A DNA stretch of 40,730 bases from an uncultured Eubacteriales bacterium. GTDB lineage: Bacteria; Bacillota; Clostridia; Peptostreptococcales; Anaerovoracaceae. The position numbers and the translations under genes are program-made. Position 1 is the first letter of the stretch. Each line of letters begins with the position of its first letter. The notes beneath the pieces were generated by a model. It was not told the DNA's origin. It made no database searches and saw nothing but the letters and a program-made list of their open reading frames with translations. The stretch covers positions 1-40,730 of the forward strand of contig UQXL01000023.1 in the NCBI GenBank assembly GCA_900545135.1, given 5' to 3'. Of this stretch, positions 23,906-32,292 are shown piece after piece.

Positions 23906-26900
23906 ATGGACAAAATTATAAGGCTTAACGAAATCATCGAACGCAATATGACAGAAAAGTTCTTTCTGAAACAGATGGACATGTCGCGTGAAGAGATGGA
24001 GAATTTCCTTGAGAAAAAAGATATGGAAGCTTTCTGCCAAAAACTTTGTGGTGATACCGATGAAAGGGGACGCTTCATAGCGGAACAAGTTTTGCCGCAT
24101 GCGGAGCCTATGCTTAGGGAATTGGGCCAAGAGCCGGAGGAAGGCTGGCTTAAGGGCTGCTACGGTCATGTATTGGAACAGCTTTTCCCCGGAAAGCAGA
24201 AAGACGAGGGCATCAAAGCTATGGCGACAGTCAAGGGGAGACTGTTCTTTCTTCAGCTGCTCAAATCGCTGTATACCATTGAAAAAGAGACGCTGCCTTT
24301 CGACCCTACCGTAGAAATGTGCTTCCTTACGCCGGAAGAGATAATGCAAAAAGGATATAACGAGGAATATCTTCGCCTGCTCAGAGTCGCCGATAGAAAT
24401 TATCTCTACGAATTTATGCGGCTTGGCGTTGAAGTCAAACCTTACAATACTCTCGGACATATCGCAGGCGTTCACTATGTAGCCATGCATGCGGCGCGTC
24501 AGCTTGAAGCGCTTAAAGTACCGATAGATCTGGGGCTGGTTTCTGGAGCTGCGGCAGGACACGATATCGGCAAATACGGCTGCAGAAAGAGCGAGGAAAA
24601 GCGCATCCCTTATCTTCATTATTATTACACAGGCACGTGCTTCGACAGATTCGGTATGCCTATGATAGGCCATATTGCGGCCAACCATTCCACCTGGGAT
24701 TTGGAAGTCGAGAATCTTTCCATAGAATCCCTCCTCTTGATATACGCAGATTTCAGAGTTAAAAGCAGCAGGAAGCCCGGCGGCGAGGAAGAAATACATT
24801 TCTATACTTTGGACGAATCTTTCCAGGTCATCTTGGACAAGCTGGACAACGTGGATGAGGCTAAAGAAAAAAGATACCGCCGCGTATACAATAAACTTAT
24901 AGACTTCGAAAAATATATGATAGGCCTCGGCGTGGACGTAGCCTTGCCGGAAATACCGGTGAGAGAGCCTAAGCCGCCGGTTTCCGCGGCCAAAAAAGAC
25001 GTGACACTGCTCAGAGGCGGACAGGTGGTAAGAGAGGTCAAGAACCTTTCCATCGAACACAATACCAAGCTGATGAATAAATTTTACAGCCAGGAAGAGT
25101 TTGCAGGACTTCTGGAAACGGCCAGGAGTGAAAAACAGTGGAAAAATCTGAGGACATATATTTCAATTTTCGGGGAATATTCCACCTACATGACTGAGAA
25201 GCAGAAACTTATGACCATAAGGTTTTTAAGCGAGCTTTTAGTTCACAGGGAAAGCGACATCAGAAATCAGGCAGGAGAGATAATAGGCCAGATAATAGCC
25301 CGTTTCAATGAGGAATATAAAAAAGAACTGCCGGAGGGCGTCAGTCCGCCGCCTAAGGAAATCAGCAATATTTCCCTTTGGCACAGCATGCTTGAATATA
25401 TTCTCGTACCTGATTACAGGCTTACGGCTCAGCACGAAAAGTGGATCGGAAACAGCCTGAAAAGCGTAGTGTCGTCGCTGATTTCAGGATGCGCTGAAAG
25501 CAGGAGAAAGGGCTTTATAGATCTGTTTCTGCTCTGGTATAAAAAGACTGACTTGAGCGAAAGGAACAAAGAATCTCTTTTGCAGGCGGCGATGACTATA
25601 GACCCGAAGCTGTGTTCGCACGAACAGATAGAGGTGATGCTGGAATTTGCAGAGAGAATTTTCGGCGAAGAAGATAAAGGCCTGCGGGCTGCAGCGGCCG
25701 GAGTGAAGAATCATCTCCTTGGTGACAGATACGAAGAAAGTTATTATAAAGAACTTAAGATGTGCCTTGGCCTTGATCCGGAGAGGGACATAAATCCGGA
25801 GGAGCTTTCCGAGATGTATCTGGACAATCTGAAAGCCGGAACTCCTTGGCCGATCAAAGTAGCCAACATCAGACTCATGCTCAGGTCATTGGAGGAAAAG
25901 GCAGGCGAGGGTCAGGCTCTTCACGTGGCGACGCACCTGGGCAATCTGGTAAAAGTCAGCGAGACGGTGGTGGTGCGTAAAAACGCCGGAGCGGCGTTGG
26001 TTTCCATAATAGATAAGATGCCCCTTGAACAGAGAAATGAAATAGCTGTAGAACTGGGCAAAGGCCTTGAAATTGGAGATTATCAGTTTTCAAAATATAT
26101 TCCCGATTATCTGGGAGTCATCATGCTCCATCTTCCGCCGAGAGAGCTGGATGAGCTTATCCTCGACTTGGAAAAATTCCTGGGAGGAACCAACGGTCAG
26201 GTGGCGGCGGCTGTTCTTCACACATTCGGAGTGATGGCCGAAAACTACAAAATATATGCTTGCCTGTTCGGAGACGAAGAGAGCGAAGAGACCAGAACAG
26301 CCAGAAAGCACAAGCTGATAAACCTGATAATCAAAGGGTTTGCCAATTATAACAGCGTCATAAGTCAGGAAGCTCTCTGGACCATAGGCATGAACATCTT
26401 CGCTTCCGAAAAACTCAGTTTGCCGGAAAAACATGAGATTTTCGGTCAGTGCGGCAAAAAACTGATAACGCTGTATGAAAACCGCAGCGAAAATCAACTG
26501 GATTTCTTCAATAATGCCGCCGTGCTCAAGCATATATATCGCTTTATCTCCGAATACGAGCTGGAAAACGGCGATCTTTTCGCATGGGAATCTGAGAAAG
26601 TGGCCTTTTTTCCGGGGACCTTCGACCCGTTCAGCCTGAGTCATAAAGCCATAGCGACGGAGATAAGGGATATGGGATATGAAGTTTATCTGGCGCTGGA
26701 CGAATTCAGCTGGTCGAAAAAAACTCAGCCTCGCCTCCACAGAAGGAGGATCATGAACATTTCCGTGGCTGACGAAGAAAACATATACGTTTTCCCCGAC
26801 GATATACCTATAAACATCGCAAATCCTGGAGACCTGGCTAAACTGAGAGAAATCTTCAAAGAGCGGGAACTTTACTTTGTGGCCGGCAGCGACGTCATAG

Positions 26901-28714
26901 AAAACGCTTCCTGCTACAGAAACGCGCCTTCCGAGAATTCCATACACTCGATGAATCATATAATTTTCAAACGCTCGTCGGACGAAAGGCGGGACGGTGC
27001 GAAAAACAAGAAAATCTATCCGATAACAGGCGATATCATAAACCTGCATCTGGAAGAATACTATGAGGACATAAGCTCCACCAGAATCAGAGAAAATATC
27101 GACTCCGGCAGAGACATATCCAATCTGATAGACCCGGTGGCACAGAATTATATATTTGAGAACAGCCTTTACATGAGGGAGCCTGCTTACAAACACATCC
27201 TGCAGGCGAGGGACATGAAGCTGGAGGAGTTCAACAAGAGCGATGTTTCAATTCTCGACGACATGGGAGAAGAACTGGACGCTTACGGCTACGACCTTGA
27301 TGTGCTGCGCGAGTATCTGGGCAGAAAAGATGTAAAGACCGTTGTCATCAGAGACGGCAAGCTGGGGAATAAAGCAGTCGCCGCCGCAGCCGTCAGCAGA
27401 CTGGACAGCATAGATCTGCTCAGCGCGTTCAAGGACCAGGATATAGCCGCTTACATCAGGAGCAAAGCCGCCGGTGCGATCGCGGTGATAGGCGGTCTGT
27501 TTTTCAGCCGGGAAAGCTCCATAACAAACTTAGGGCAGACGGTGCTGGTTGAGATGATCTCAGAACTTTTATCGAGGGACTATACCTACGTCGTATATCA
27601 CCCGTGCCATCAGACAGGCCTTGACAAAAATATAGTAGACATCGTGAAAAAACAGGGCTTCGTCAACATAGCCGCGGACGGCACCAAGCCCATATACGCC
27701 GTGGATATGCGCTCGCCCGTGATAATCTTTAAAAATGTGGATACGATGATCAAGCATCCGCTGAACAAAAACGAAGCAGTGCTGGAAGCGGTGGAAAAAG
27801 CTCATAACAGACTTTTAAAGGTGCTCACTTCCATATATCCGTCGGAATTGATAGTTTCATACAACTCGGGAATAATGCACCATAAGATGATTAACCTCAT
27901 AGCCAGACTGAACGGCGTAGCGCCGGTGCCATATAAAGATAAGGCTTACGGAAGCTGCATGGTGGTACCTTTCGGAAAAGTCCTGGCAGGCGTGGCTGTA
28001 CCAAACACGGTGACAAAGACTCTGCATACGGAGAAATATTTCAGCAGGGACGTGCTGGATTTCACCGTCGAGGAAAGCAGCTTTTACTCTACGCTGGAAA
28101 ACCAGATACGCACCATAAAATCTTTCAACAGGCCGGTGATTCTGGTAGATGATCTTCTCCACAAAGGTTACAGAATGAACGCTATAGACCCTATCCTCAA
28201 GGCCAACGATGTGGAAGTGGTCGAAACTGTGGCCGGAGTTCAGACAGGCCGAGGCAGAGATCTTATGACCATCAAGGAAAGAACCGTAGACAGCGCATAT
28301 TTTTTGCCTAATCTCAAATGCTGGATAGACGAAAGCGCGATGTATCCATATATCGGAGGCGACTGTATGAAAGACAGAGATGTTTCCGTAGAAAAACAGG
28401 GCGTAGTGCCTTCGCTGAATCTGCTGCTGCCTTACGCAGTTCCAAGCTTCCTCGGAAATATCCCGGGAAGCAGCATATACGAATATTCGATGACATGCCT
28501 GGAAAATGCCAGAGATATCCTGAAAACCCTTGAAGAGGAATATCAGAAAGAATTTGAGCAGAAGCTGACGCTCAAGCGTTTGGGCGAAGTCATCGCTGAC
28601 ACGAAAAATCCTGACGTGGGCAGTTATGTAAAGCCGGACGAAAACATAGCGGCTTCCGCATACGTCGAAATGGATATAGAAAGACTGATAAGAATGAGAA
28701 AGATGTTCAGGTAA
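23906..28714 (+). CDS. Giant fusion: HD phosphohydrolase - helical repeats - NadD-like adenylyltransferase - GNAT-like - phosphoribosyltransferase-like
   Basis: 1602 residues in one uninterrupted frame; the ATG has AGGAGCG upstream. Residues about 160-330 hold an HD domain (GHIAGVHYVAMH; GHDIGKYG with His219-Asp220; GHIAANHS), like YqeK dinucleotide phosphohydrolases. Residues about 370-890 are helical, HEAT-like. Residues about 895-1095 are a nucleotidyltransferase: FFPGTFDPFSLSH (904-913, the HxGH-type motif, with SLSH here) and ISSTRIREN (from 1056), as in NadD. Residues about 1110-1270 look GNAT-like (GLFFSRE..LGQTVLVEMI). Residues about 1290-1470 include VILVDDLLHKGYRM (1411-1424), a PRPP-binding-like loop. 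In Bacillota nadD and yqeK are separate neighbours; here both activities appear in one chain with extra domains. NAD/dinucleotide metabolism is inferred; activities are untested. The next two genes look like a redox pair with it. Confidence 0.85.
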   Translation: MDKIIRLNEIIERNMTEKFFLKQMDMSREEMENFLEKKDMEAFCQKLCGDTDERGRFIAEQVLPHAEPMLRELGQEPEEGWLKGCYGHVLEQLFPGKQKDEGIKAMATVKGRLFFLQLLKSLYTIEKETLPFDPTVEMCFLTPEEIMQKGYNEEYLRLLRVADRNYLYEFMRLGVEVKPYNTLGHIAGVHYVAMHAARQLEALKVPIDLGLVSGAAAGHDIGKYGCRKSEEKRIPYLHYYYTGTCFDRFGMPMIGHIAANHSTWDLEVENLSIESLLLIYADFRVKSSRKPGGEEEIHFYTLDESFQVILDKLDNVDEAKEKRYRRVYNKLIDFEKYMIGLGVDVALPEIPVREPKPPVSAAKKDVTLLRGGQVVREVKNLSIEHNTKLMNKFYSQEEFAGLLETARSEKQWKNLRTYISIFGEYSTYMTEKQKLMTIRFLSELLVHRESDIRNQAGEIIGQIIARFNEEYKKELPEGVSPPPKEISNISLWHSMLEYILVPDYRLTAQHEKWIGNSLKSVVSSLISGCAESRRKGFIDLFLLWYKKTDLSERNKESLLQAAMTIDPKLCSHEQIEVMLEFAERIFGEEDKGLRAAAAGVKNHLLGDRYEESYYKELKMCLGLDPERDINPEELSEMYLDNLKAGTPWPIKVANIRLMLRSLEEKAGEGQALHVATHLGNLVKVSETVVVRKNAGAALVSIIDKMPLEQRNEIAVELGKGLEIGDYQFSKYIPDYLGVIMLHLPPRELDELILDLEKFLGGTNGQVAAAVLHTFGVMAENYKIYACLFGDEESEETRTARKHKLINLIIKGFANYNSVISQEALWTIGMNIFASEKLSLPEKHEIFGQCGKKLITLYENRSENQLDFFNNAAVLKHIYRFISEYELENGDLFAWESEKVAFFPGTFDPFSLSHKAIATEIRDMGYEVYLALDEFSWSKKTQPRLHRRRIMNISVADEENIYVFPDDIPINIANPGDLAKLREIFKERELYFVAGSDVIENASCYRNAPSENSIHSMNHIIFKRSSDERRDGAKNKKIYPITGDIINLHLEEYYEDISSTRIRENIDSGRDISNLIDPVAQNYIFENSLYMREPAYKHILQARDMKLEEFNKSDVSILDDMGEELDAYGYDLDVLREYLGRKDVKTVVIRDGKLGNKAVAAAAVSRLDSIDLLSAFKDQDIAAYIRSKAAGAIAVIGGLFFSRESSITNLGQTVLVEMISELLSRDYTYVVYHPCHQTGLDKNIVDIVKKQGFVNIAADGTKPIYAVDMRSPVIIFKNVDTMIKHPLNKNEAVLEAVEKAHNRLLKVLTSIYPSELIVSYNSGIMHHKMINLIARLNGVAPVPYKDKAYGSCMVVPFGKVLAGVAVPNTVTKTLHTEKYFSRDVLDFTVEESSFYSTLENQIRTIKSFNRPVILVDDLLHKGYRMNAIDPILKANDVEVVETVAGVQTGRGRDLMTIKERTVDSAYFLPNLKCWIDESAMYPYIGGDCMKDRDVSVEKQGVVPSLNLLLPYAVPSFLGNIPGSSIYEYSMTCLENARDILKTLEEEYQKEFEQKLTLKRLGEVIADTKNPDVGSYVKPDENIAASAYVEMDIERLIRMRKMFR

Positions 28715-28735
28715 AATTGAAAGAGAAGTGTTCAG

Positions 28736-30043
28736 ATGACTGAAAAGAATGAAAAGGATTTTGAAATGCTAGGAACGCCAGAAGTGCGCGCGGGCAGCAG
28801 CAATAATGGCGCAGGCCGTAGCCAGCCCGGCGGCAGCCAGCCTGGCGTCATTCAGCCCGCAGGTCGTTTCCGTAGCATATTTGAATTGACCGGCGTGCAT
28901 GCCGGAGAATACAAGGCCGGCAGCTATTCTGACGGAGAAGCCGGGACGGATGGCCAAGCTTCCAGAGATTATGACATACCATGTCTGAAACTGGCAAAAC
29001 CTCTGAAGCCCCATGGCAACCGCGTTAATATAGCGGCTCTGGGAGACGTAGGCGCGACTCTTTTGCTGGGGCTTAAACTTCTGGGAGCTGATTTGATAGA
29101 TTCCATAGGAATATTTGACGTAAATGAAAACGTGGTAAAACGCTACGAAGCGGAGATGAACCAGATTGGCTGGCCTTTCGGCGAAAAGCCTTTGCCTCCG
29201 GTGGAAGCCGTTTCGGAAGAAAATCTCTTCGACTGCGATATGCTCGTGTTCTGTGCCAGCAAAGCCGTGCCGCCGATAGGAGCATCGGGCGACGTGCGCA
29301 TGATGCAGCTTGAAGCCAACGGCGTTATAGCTGCCAACTATGGAAGGCTGGCTGGAGAAGCCGGGTTCAAAGGAATTTTTGCAGTAGTTTCAGATCCTGT
29401 GGATCCTCTGTGCAAGAAAGTTTTGGCTTCTTCCGGGCTGCTTCCGGGGCAGGTGAGAGGATACGGACTCGGGGTCATGAACAAGCGAGCAGAATATTTC
29501 GCGCGGCAGAAAGCAGCCGAAGGAGACATGCGCTTTGCCTCATATCTTGAAGAGGGACGGGCTTTCGGACCACACGGAGATGATCTGGTCATCGCCAACA
29601 GCATTGAGAATTACGACGACGAAATATCAAGACAGCTGACAAAACTCACTGTGGAAGCAAATTTACGCGTGCGCGAACTGGGCTTTAAACCTTATCTGGC
29701 GCCGGCGATTTCCTCAGGAGCCGTGTCTCTGCTTTTGACATTGGCCGGACAGTGGAATTACAGCTCTGCGTATCTGGGCCGCGATTGGCAAAAGCAGGAG
29801 AATGGGAAAACCGGGAAAGAGTCGGGTTCCTGCGGCGATTTTTCCGAAGATACCTGCAGCGGATTTTCTGAGTCTGCCTGCGGCGACCTTTCTGGAACTG
29901 ATTGCGTCGGCCTTTCCGGAGCGTTCCTCGGAATAAGGAACAGGATATGCGGGGATGCTGTGGAAATAGAAGATCTTCCGCTGCCGCAAAAGCTTTATGA
30001 CAGGATAGAGAAAGCATATAAAAATCTCTGCTCTCTCAAGTAA
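28736..30043 (+). CDS. Lactate/malate dehydrogenase-like NAD-binding protein with Cys octapeptide insert
   Basis: 435 residues. After a low-complexity N-terminus (about 1-60, with repeated SQPG), the Rossmann core is LDH/MDH-like: NIAALGDVGATLLLGLKLLGAD (glycine loop; GxxGxxG reads GDVGATL), IGIFDVNENVVKRYEAEM with the NAD-ribose-binding Asp, then DMLVFCASKAVPP and VVSDPVDPLCKKVL. The usual catalytic HG is seen as FGPHGDD. Residues 366-397 are four copies of an 8-residue unit (CGDFSEDT, CSGFSESA, CGDLSGTD, CVGLSGAF). Substrate unknown. It follows the fusion gene by 21 bases and so shares its transcript. Ribosome site GAGAAG is weak. Confidence 0.82.
   Translation: MTEKNEKDFEMLGTPEVRAGSSNNGAGRSQPGGSQPGVIQPAGRFRSIFELTGVHAGEYKAGSYSDGEAGTDGQASRDYDIPCLKLAKPLKPHGNRVNIAALGDVGATLLLGLKLLGADLIDSIGIFDVNENVVKRYEAEMNQIGWPFGEKPLPPVEAVSEENLFDCDMLVFCASKAVPPIGASGDVRMMQLEANGVIAANYGRLAGEAGFKGIFAVVSDPVDPLCKKVLASSGLLPGQVRGYGLGVMNKRAEYFARQKAAEGDMRFASYLEEGRAFGPHGDDLVIANSIENYDDEISRQLTKLTVEANLRVRELGFKPYLAPAISSGAVSLLLTLAGQWNYSSAYLGRDWQKQENGKTGKESGSCGDFSEDTCSGFSESACGDLSGTDCVGLSGAFLGIRNRICGDAVEIEDLPLPQKLYDRIEKAYKNLCSLK
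29831..29926 (+). repeat. 24-bp coding tandem repeat, 4 copies
   Basis: Units at 29831, 29855, 29879 and 29903, each starting TGC and encoding Cys-x-x-(F/L)-Ser-x-x-x. Confidence 0.92.
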
Positions 30044-30150
30044 AAGCAGGAGCCAAGCTTTGGAGAACCGAGAGCAACGCTAAAGTTTGATTGCCGTTTT
30101 GCAGTTTGACCATAGGCTGCCCGGATACCACAGACCTAGGCATGCGGCAC

Positions 30151-30236
30151 GCGAAGCGGATACCGCAGGCTATGTCAAAATCATGCGAAGCAGATACCGC
30201 AGATTATGTCAAAATCATGCGAAGCGGATGCCGCAC
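30151..30236. repeat. 34-bp tandem repeat, 2.5 copies
   Basis: Units at 30151, 30185 and a partial at 30219: GCGAAGCGGATACCGCAGGC then TATGTCAAAATCAT. Each holds a small GCGG/CCGC stem. It lies between the LDH-like and flavodoxin-family genes. Confidence 0.88.
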
Positions 30237-30297
30237 TGACGGGATTAGAGGCCGCTTTTCTTGGATTGATGAAAAATGAAACATGGGGGCGATATGC

Positions 30298-31464
30298 TTG
30301 AAGCGAGGAGAACTTTGGATAATCAGAATACCGGCTGAGAAGAAAATCGGCAAAATCAAAAGTCGCCTTGACAAGATTTTAGATGAGGTTACAGCCGAAG
30401 CCGGAAAGACCACTTGCCTGCAAGCCGTAAACGGAGCCGATGAGTTTATCGCGGCGGCTGAGGATGGCTGTCTGGAAAATACGAGACTGATTTTTGCCGT
30501 TGAAATCCCGGCAAGCGGAATCAATTTGGAAGCATACAGGATACTGGATTTTCTGCAGAAAACTTTTGCAGCGTCTGGGAAATGTGATGACTGTGCGGAT
30601 TCAGCAGCTGCGCCGAAAGGCCCGGCAAGCAGCTCCCCTGCCATGCTGAAAGGCTCTGTGGGAGGCGTGATCGTAGACGGCTCTTCCAGCCTCTATACAA
30701 AAGACATAGGCCGGCGATTTTTGTTCGCCGCCAATATGACGGGCTGCAGTTTCCCGGGAAAACCGCTTGTGGAAGCGACTTCTGACCTGGCCAATTTCAA
30801 GGTGGTGGCGAGGCTATGGAGCGTTGACCTGTATGGAGCTTATGTGAAAAGCTGTATATCGCTGGCAGAAAAAATCATATCTTTTTCCTTTGAAAATCAG
30901 CGCGAGCCGAACATAGTCGCCATTCATGCCAGCAGCCATAAGACCTCCAACAGTCTGGCTCTGTGGAAAATGATTTCTTCAGAGCTTGACGGTGCGGCTG
31001 AGATCGAGGAGATTTCCATGAGAAACGGCCAGGTATGGGACTGCCGGGGCTGCAAATATGAAGATTGTCTCCACTTCGGTGAAAAAGGCGACTGCTTCTA
31101 CGGCGGTGTGATGGTGGAAAAGGTATATCCGGCTATAGTCAAATGCGACATACTGGTGCTGATCTGTCCCAACTACAATGATTCGGTGAGCGCCAACATA
31201 ATGGCATTTATCAACAGGCTGACATCGGTTTTCAGGGTCAACGATTTTAGCAAAAAGCGGGTTTACGCAGTCATCGTCTCAGGCTACAGCGGCGGAGATA
31301 TAGTCGCCCAGCAGGTAATCGGAGCGATCAATGTGAATAAGAATTTCATGCTCCCGGCAGGTTTCGCGCTGATGGAAACGGCCAACGATCCCGGAGACGC
31401 AGAAAAAATCCAAGGTATTGAGCAGCGCTGCCGCCGGTTCGCGGAAAAAATGCTGGGGAAATGA
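30298..31464 (+). CDS. Flavodoxin-family NAD(P)H-dependent oxidoreductase
   Basis: 388 residues from a TTG at 30298 with GGGGGCG upstream; an ATG at 30283 without ribosome site is the alternative. The C-terminal half (about residues 210-388) is an NADPH-dependent FMN reductase / flavodoxin fold: IVAIHASSHKTSNSLALWKMI is the FMN-phosphate loop, WDCRGCKYEDCLHFGEKGDCFYG a Cys-rich insert as in iron-sulfur flavoproteins, and LVLICPNYNDSVSANIMAFINRL the isoalloxazine-side loop. The N-terminal half is less clear (ARLWSVDLYGAYVKSC recalls a saccharopine-DH or enoyl-reductase-like appendage but I cannot name it). Third gene of the fusion/LDH-like unit, joined through a 34-bp repeat tract. Confidence 0.8.
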   Translation: MKRGELWIIRIPAEKKIGKIKSRLDKILDEVTAEAGKTTCLQAVNGADEFIAAAEDGCLENTRLIFAVEIPASGINLEAYRILDFLQKTFAASGKCDDCADSAAAPKGPASSSPAMLKGSVGGVIVDGSSSLYTKDIGRRFLFAANMTGCSFPGKPLVEATSDLANFKVVARLWSVDLYGAYVKSCISLAEKIISFSFENQREPNIVAIHASSHKTSNSLALWKMISSELDGAAEIEEISMRNGQVWDCRGCKYEDCLHFGEKGDCFYGGVMVEKVYPAIVKCDILVLICPNYNDSVSANIMAFINRLTSVFRVNDFSKKRVYAVIVSGYSGGDIVAQQVIGAINVNKNFMLPAGFALMETANDPGDAEKIQGIEQRCRRFAEKMLGK

Positions 31465-31497
31465 TTGAAAGTTATTAAAAAGAAAGCAGGGCGAAAT

Positions 31498-32229
31498 ATG
31501 GATTATACGATGATAATCGCCATAATAGGATGCGTGACAGGCGCGGCGTCGCTGATAATCGAAGCGGCGCAGTATTTCTCCGGAAAAAGCCGGCTGAAAC
31601 TTGACACGTTCGACGAGCTGAATAATTTCATATATTTTGAGAAAGATTCTTTTGACGAAAATGTGATTCACTGCTTTCTCAACCTTAGAGCCATCAACAC
31701 CGGAGGAAAATATTCTATTATTCAGGACGTCTATATGCGCCGGCCCGGATACGGAAAGAAGGGGAAAGACGGCAAAAGCGGAGTGATATATCCCTATGGC
31801 GTGTTTTCCGCCACTCCGTGGAAATACTGCAACGGCTGCGAGATGGAAAATCCGCCGAAAATCCACATGCCGGCCAGCATACCTGAGGGAAATGTATTCG
31901 AAGCGGTTTTCGCCTTCACTGACATAGACGACGAATGTTACAAAACTGAAGAATCGTTTTTACACCCGGTTTTATGCGTGGTTCTGGCGGACGGAACTGT
32001 TAGGGAACTTCCTGTGCAGGCGATAATGCACGGAGAGCACGAATTTAATTTTGTAAACAGTGTAGAAGACAAGAGATATTCCATGAAGCCGGGCGACATA
32101 TATGAGGACGCGGCCGACGAACCTCAGGACAGAGGCTTGCCAAAGGCCGGCATAGGCAGTGAGACTGGCGCGAGTAGTACAGATGGTGCGGCTGACGGAG
32201 CATATGGAGCCGATGAGTATGACGAATAG
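31498..32229 (+). CDS. Membrane-anchored hypothetical protein (243 aa)
   Basis: No family recognised. Start at the ATG 31498 with GCAGGG upstream; a TTG at 31465 would add 11 basic residues but has a poorer site. Residues 1-25 (MIIAIIGCVTGAASLIIEAAQYF) form one membrane helix; the rest is soluble, beta-rich in appearance, with VYMRRPGYGKKGKDGKSG, a CNGCEM motif and an immunoglobulin-like look between about 40 and 200. The last 40 residues are an acidic, Gly/Ala-rich tail (GAADGAYGADEYDE) like that of RmuC in this window. It follows the flavodoxin-family gene closely and may be co-transcribed with it. Confidence 0.7.
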   Translation: MDYTMIIAIIGCVTGAASLIIEAAQYFSGKSRLKLDTFDELNNFIYFEKDSFDENVIHCFLNLRAINTGGKYSIIQDVYMRRPGYGKKGKDGKSGVIYPYGVFSATPWKYCNGCEMENPPKIHMPASIPEGNVFEAVFAFTDIDDECYKTEESFLHPVLCVVLADGTVRELPVQAIMHGEHEFNFVNSVEDKRYSMKPGDIYEDAADEPQDRGLPKAGIGSETGASSTDGAADGAYGADEYDE

Positions 32230-32292
32230 CGTAAATTCATCGAAAAGCGAAAAGATGGCAGACGATGAAGAAAGAGAGGGCGAGATAAAAAA

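Noticed and set aside
23891..25060. 389-residue open frame opposite the fusion gene
   Set aside because: It is the complement of a well-supported coding frame with domain motifs, and reads as His/Phe/Arg-rich antisense without ribosome site.
26090..27196. 368-residue open frame opposite the NadD-like domain
   Set aside because: Same reason: antisense to the conserved nucleotidyltransferase motifs.
23906..28714. Fusion gene as an assembly or frame error joining several genes
   Set aside because: One frame is open for 4.8 kb with no internal ribosome site plus start at domain borders, and linkers show normal codon use; confirmation in relatives would still be decisive.
30151..30236. 34-bp repeats as a small CRISPR array
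   Set aside because: The units abut with no unique spacers, and the locus is 5 kb from the cas genes; it fits the general tandem-repeat pattern.
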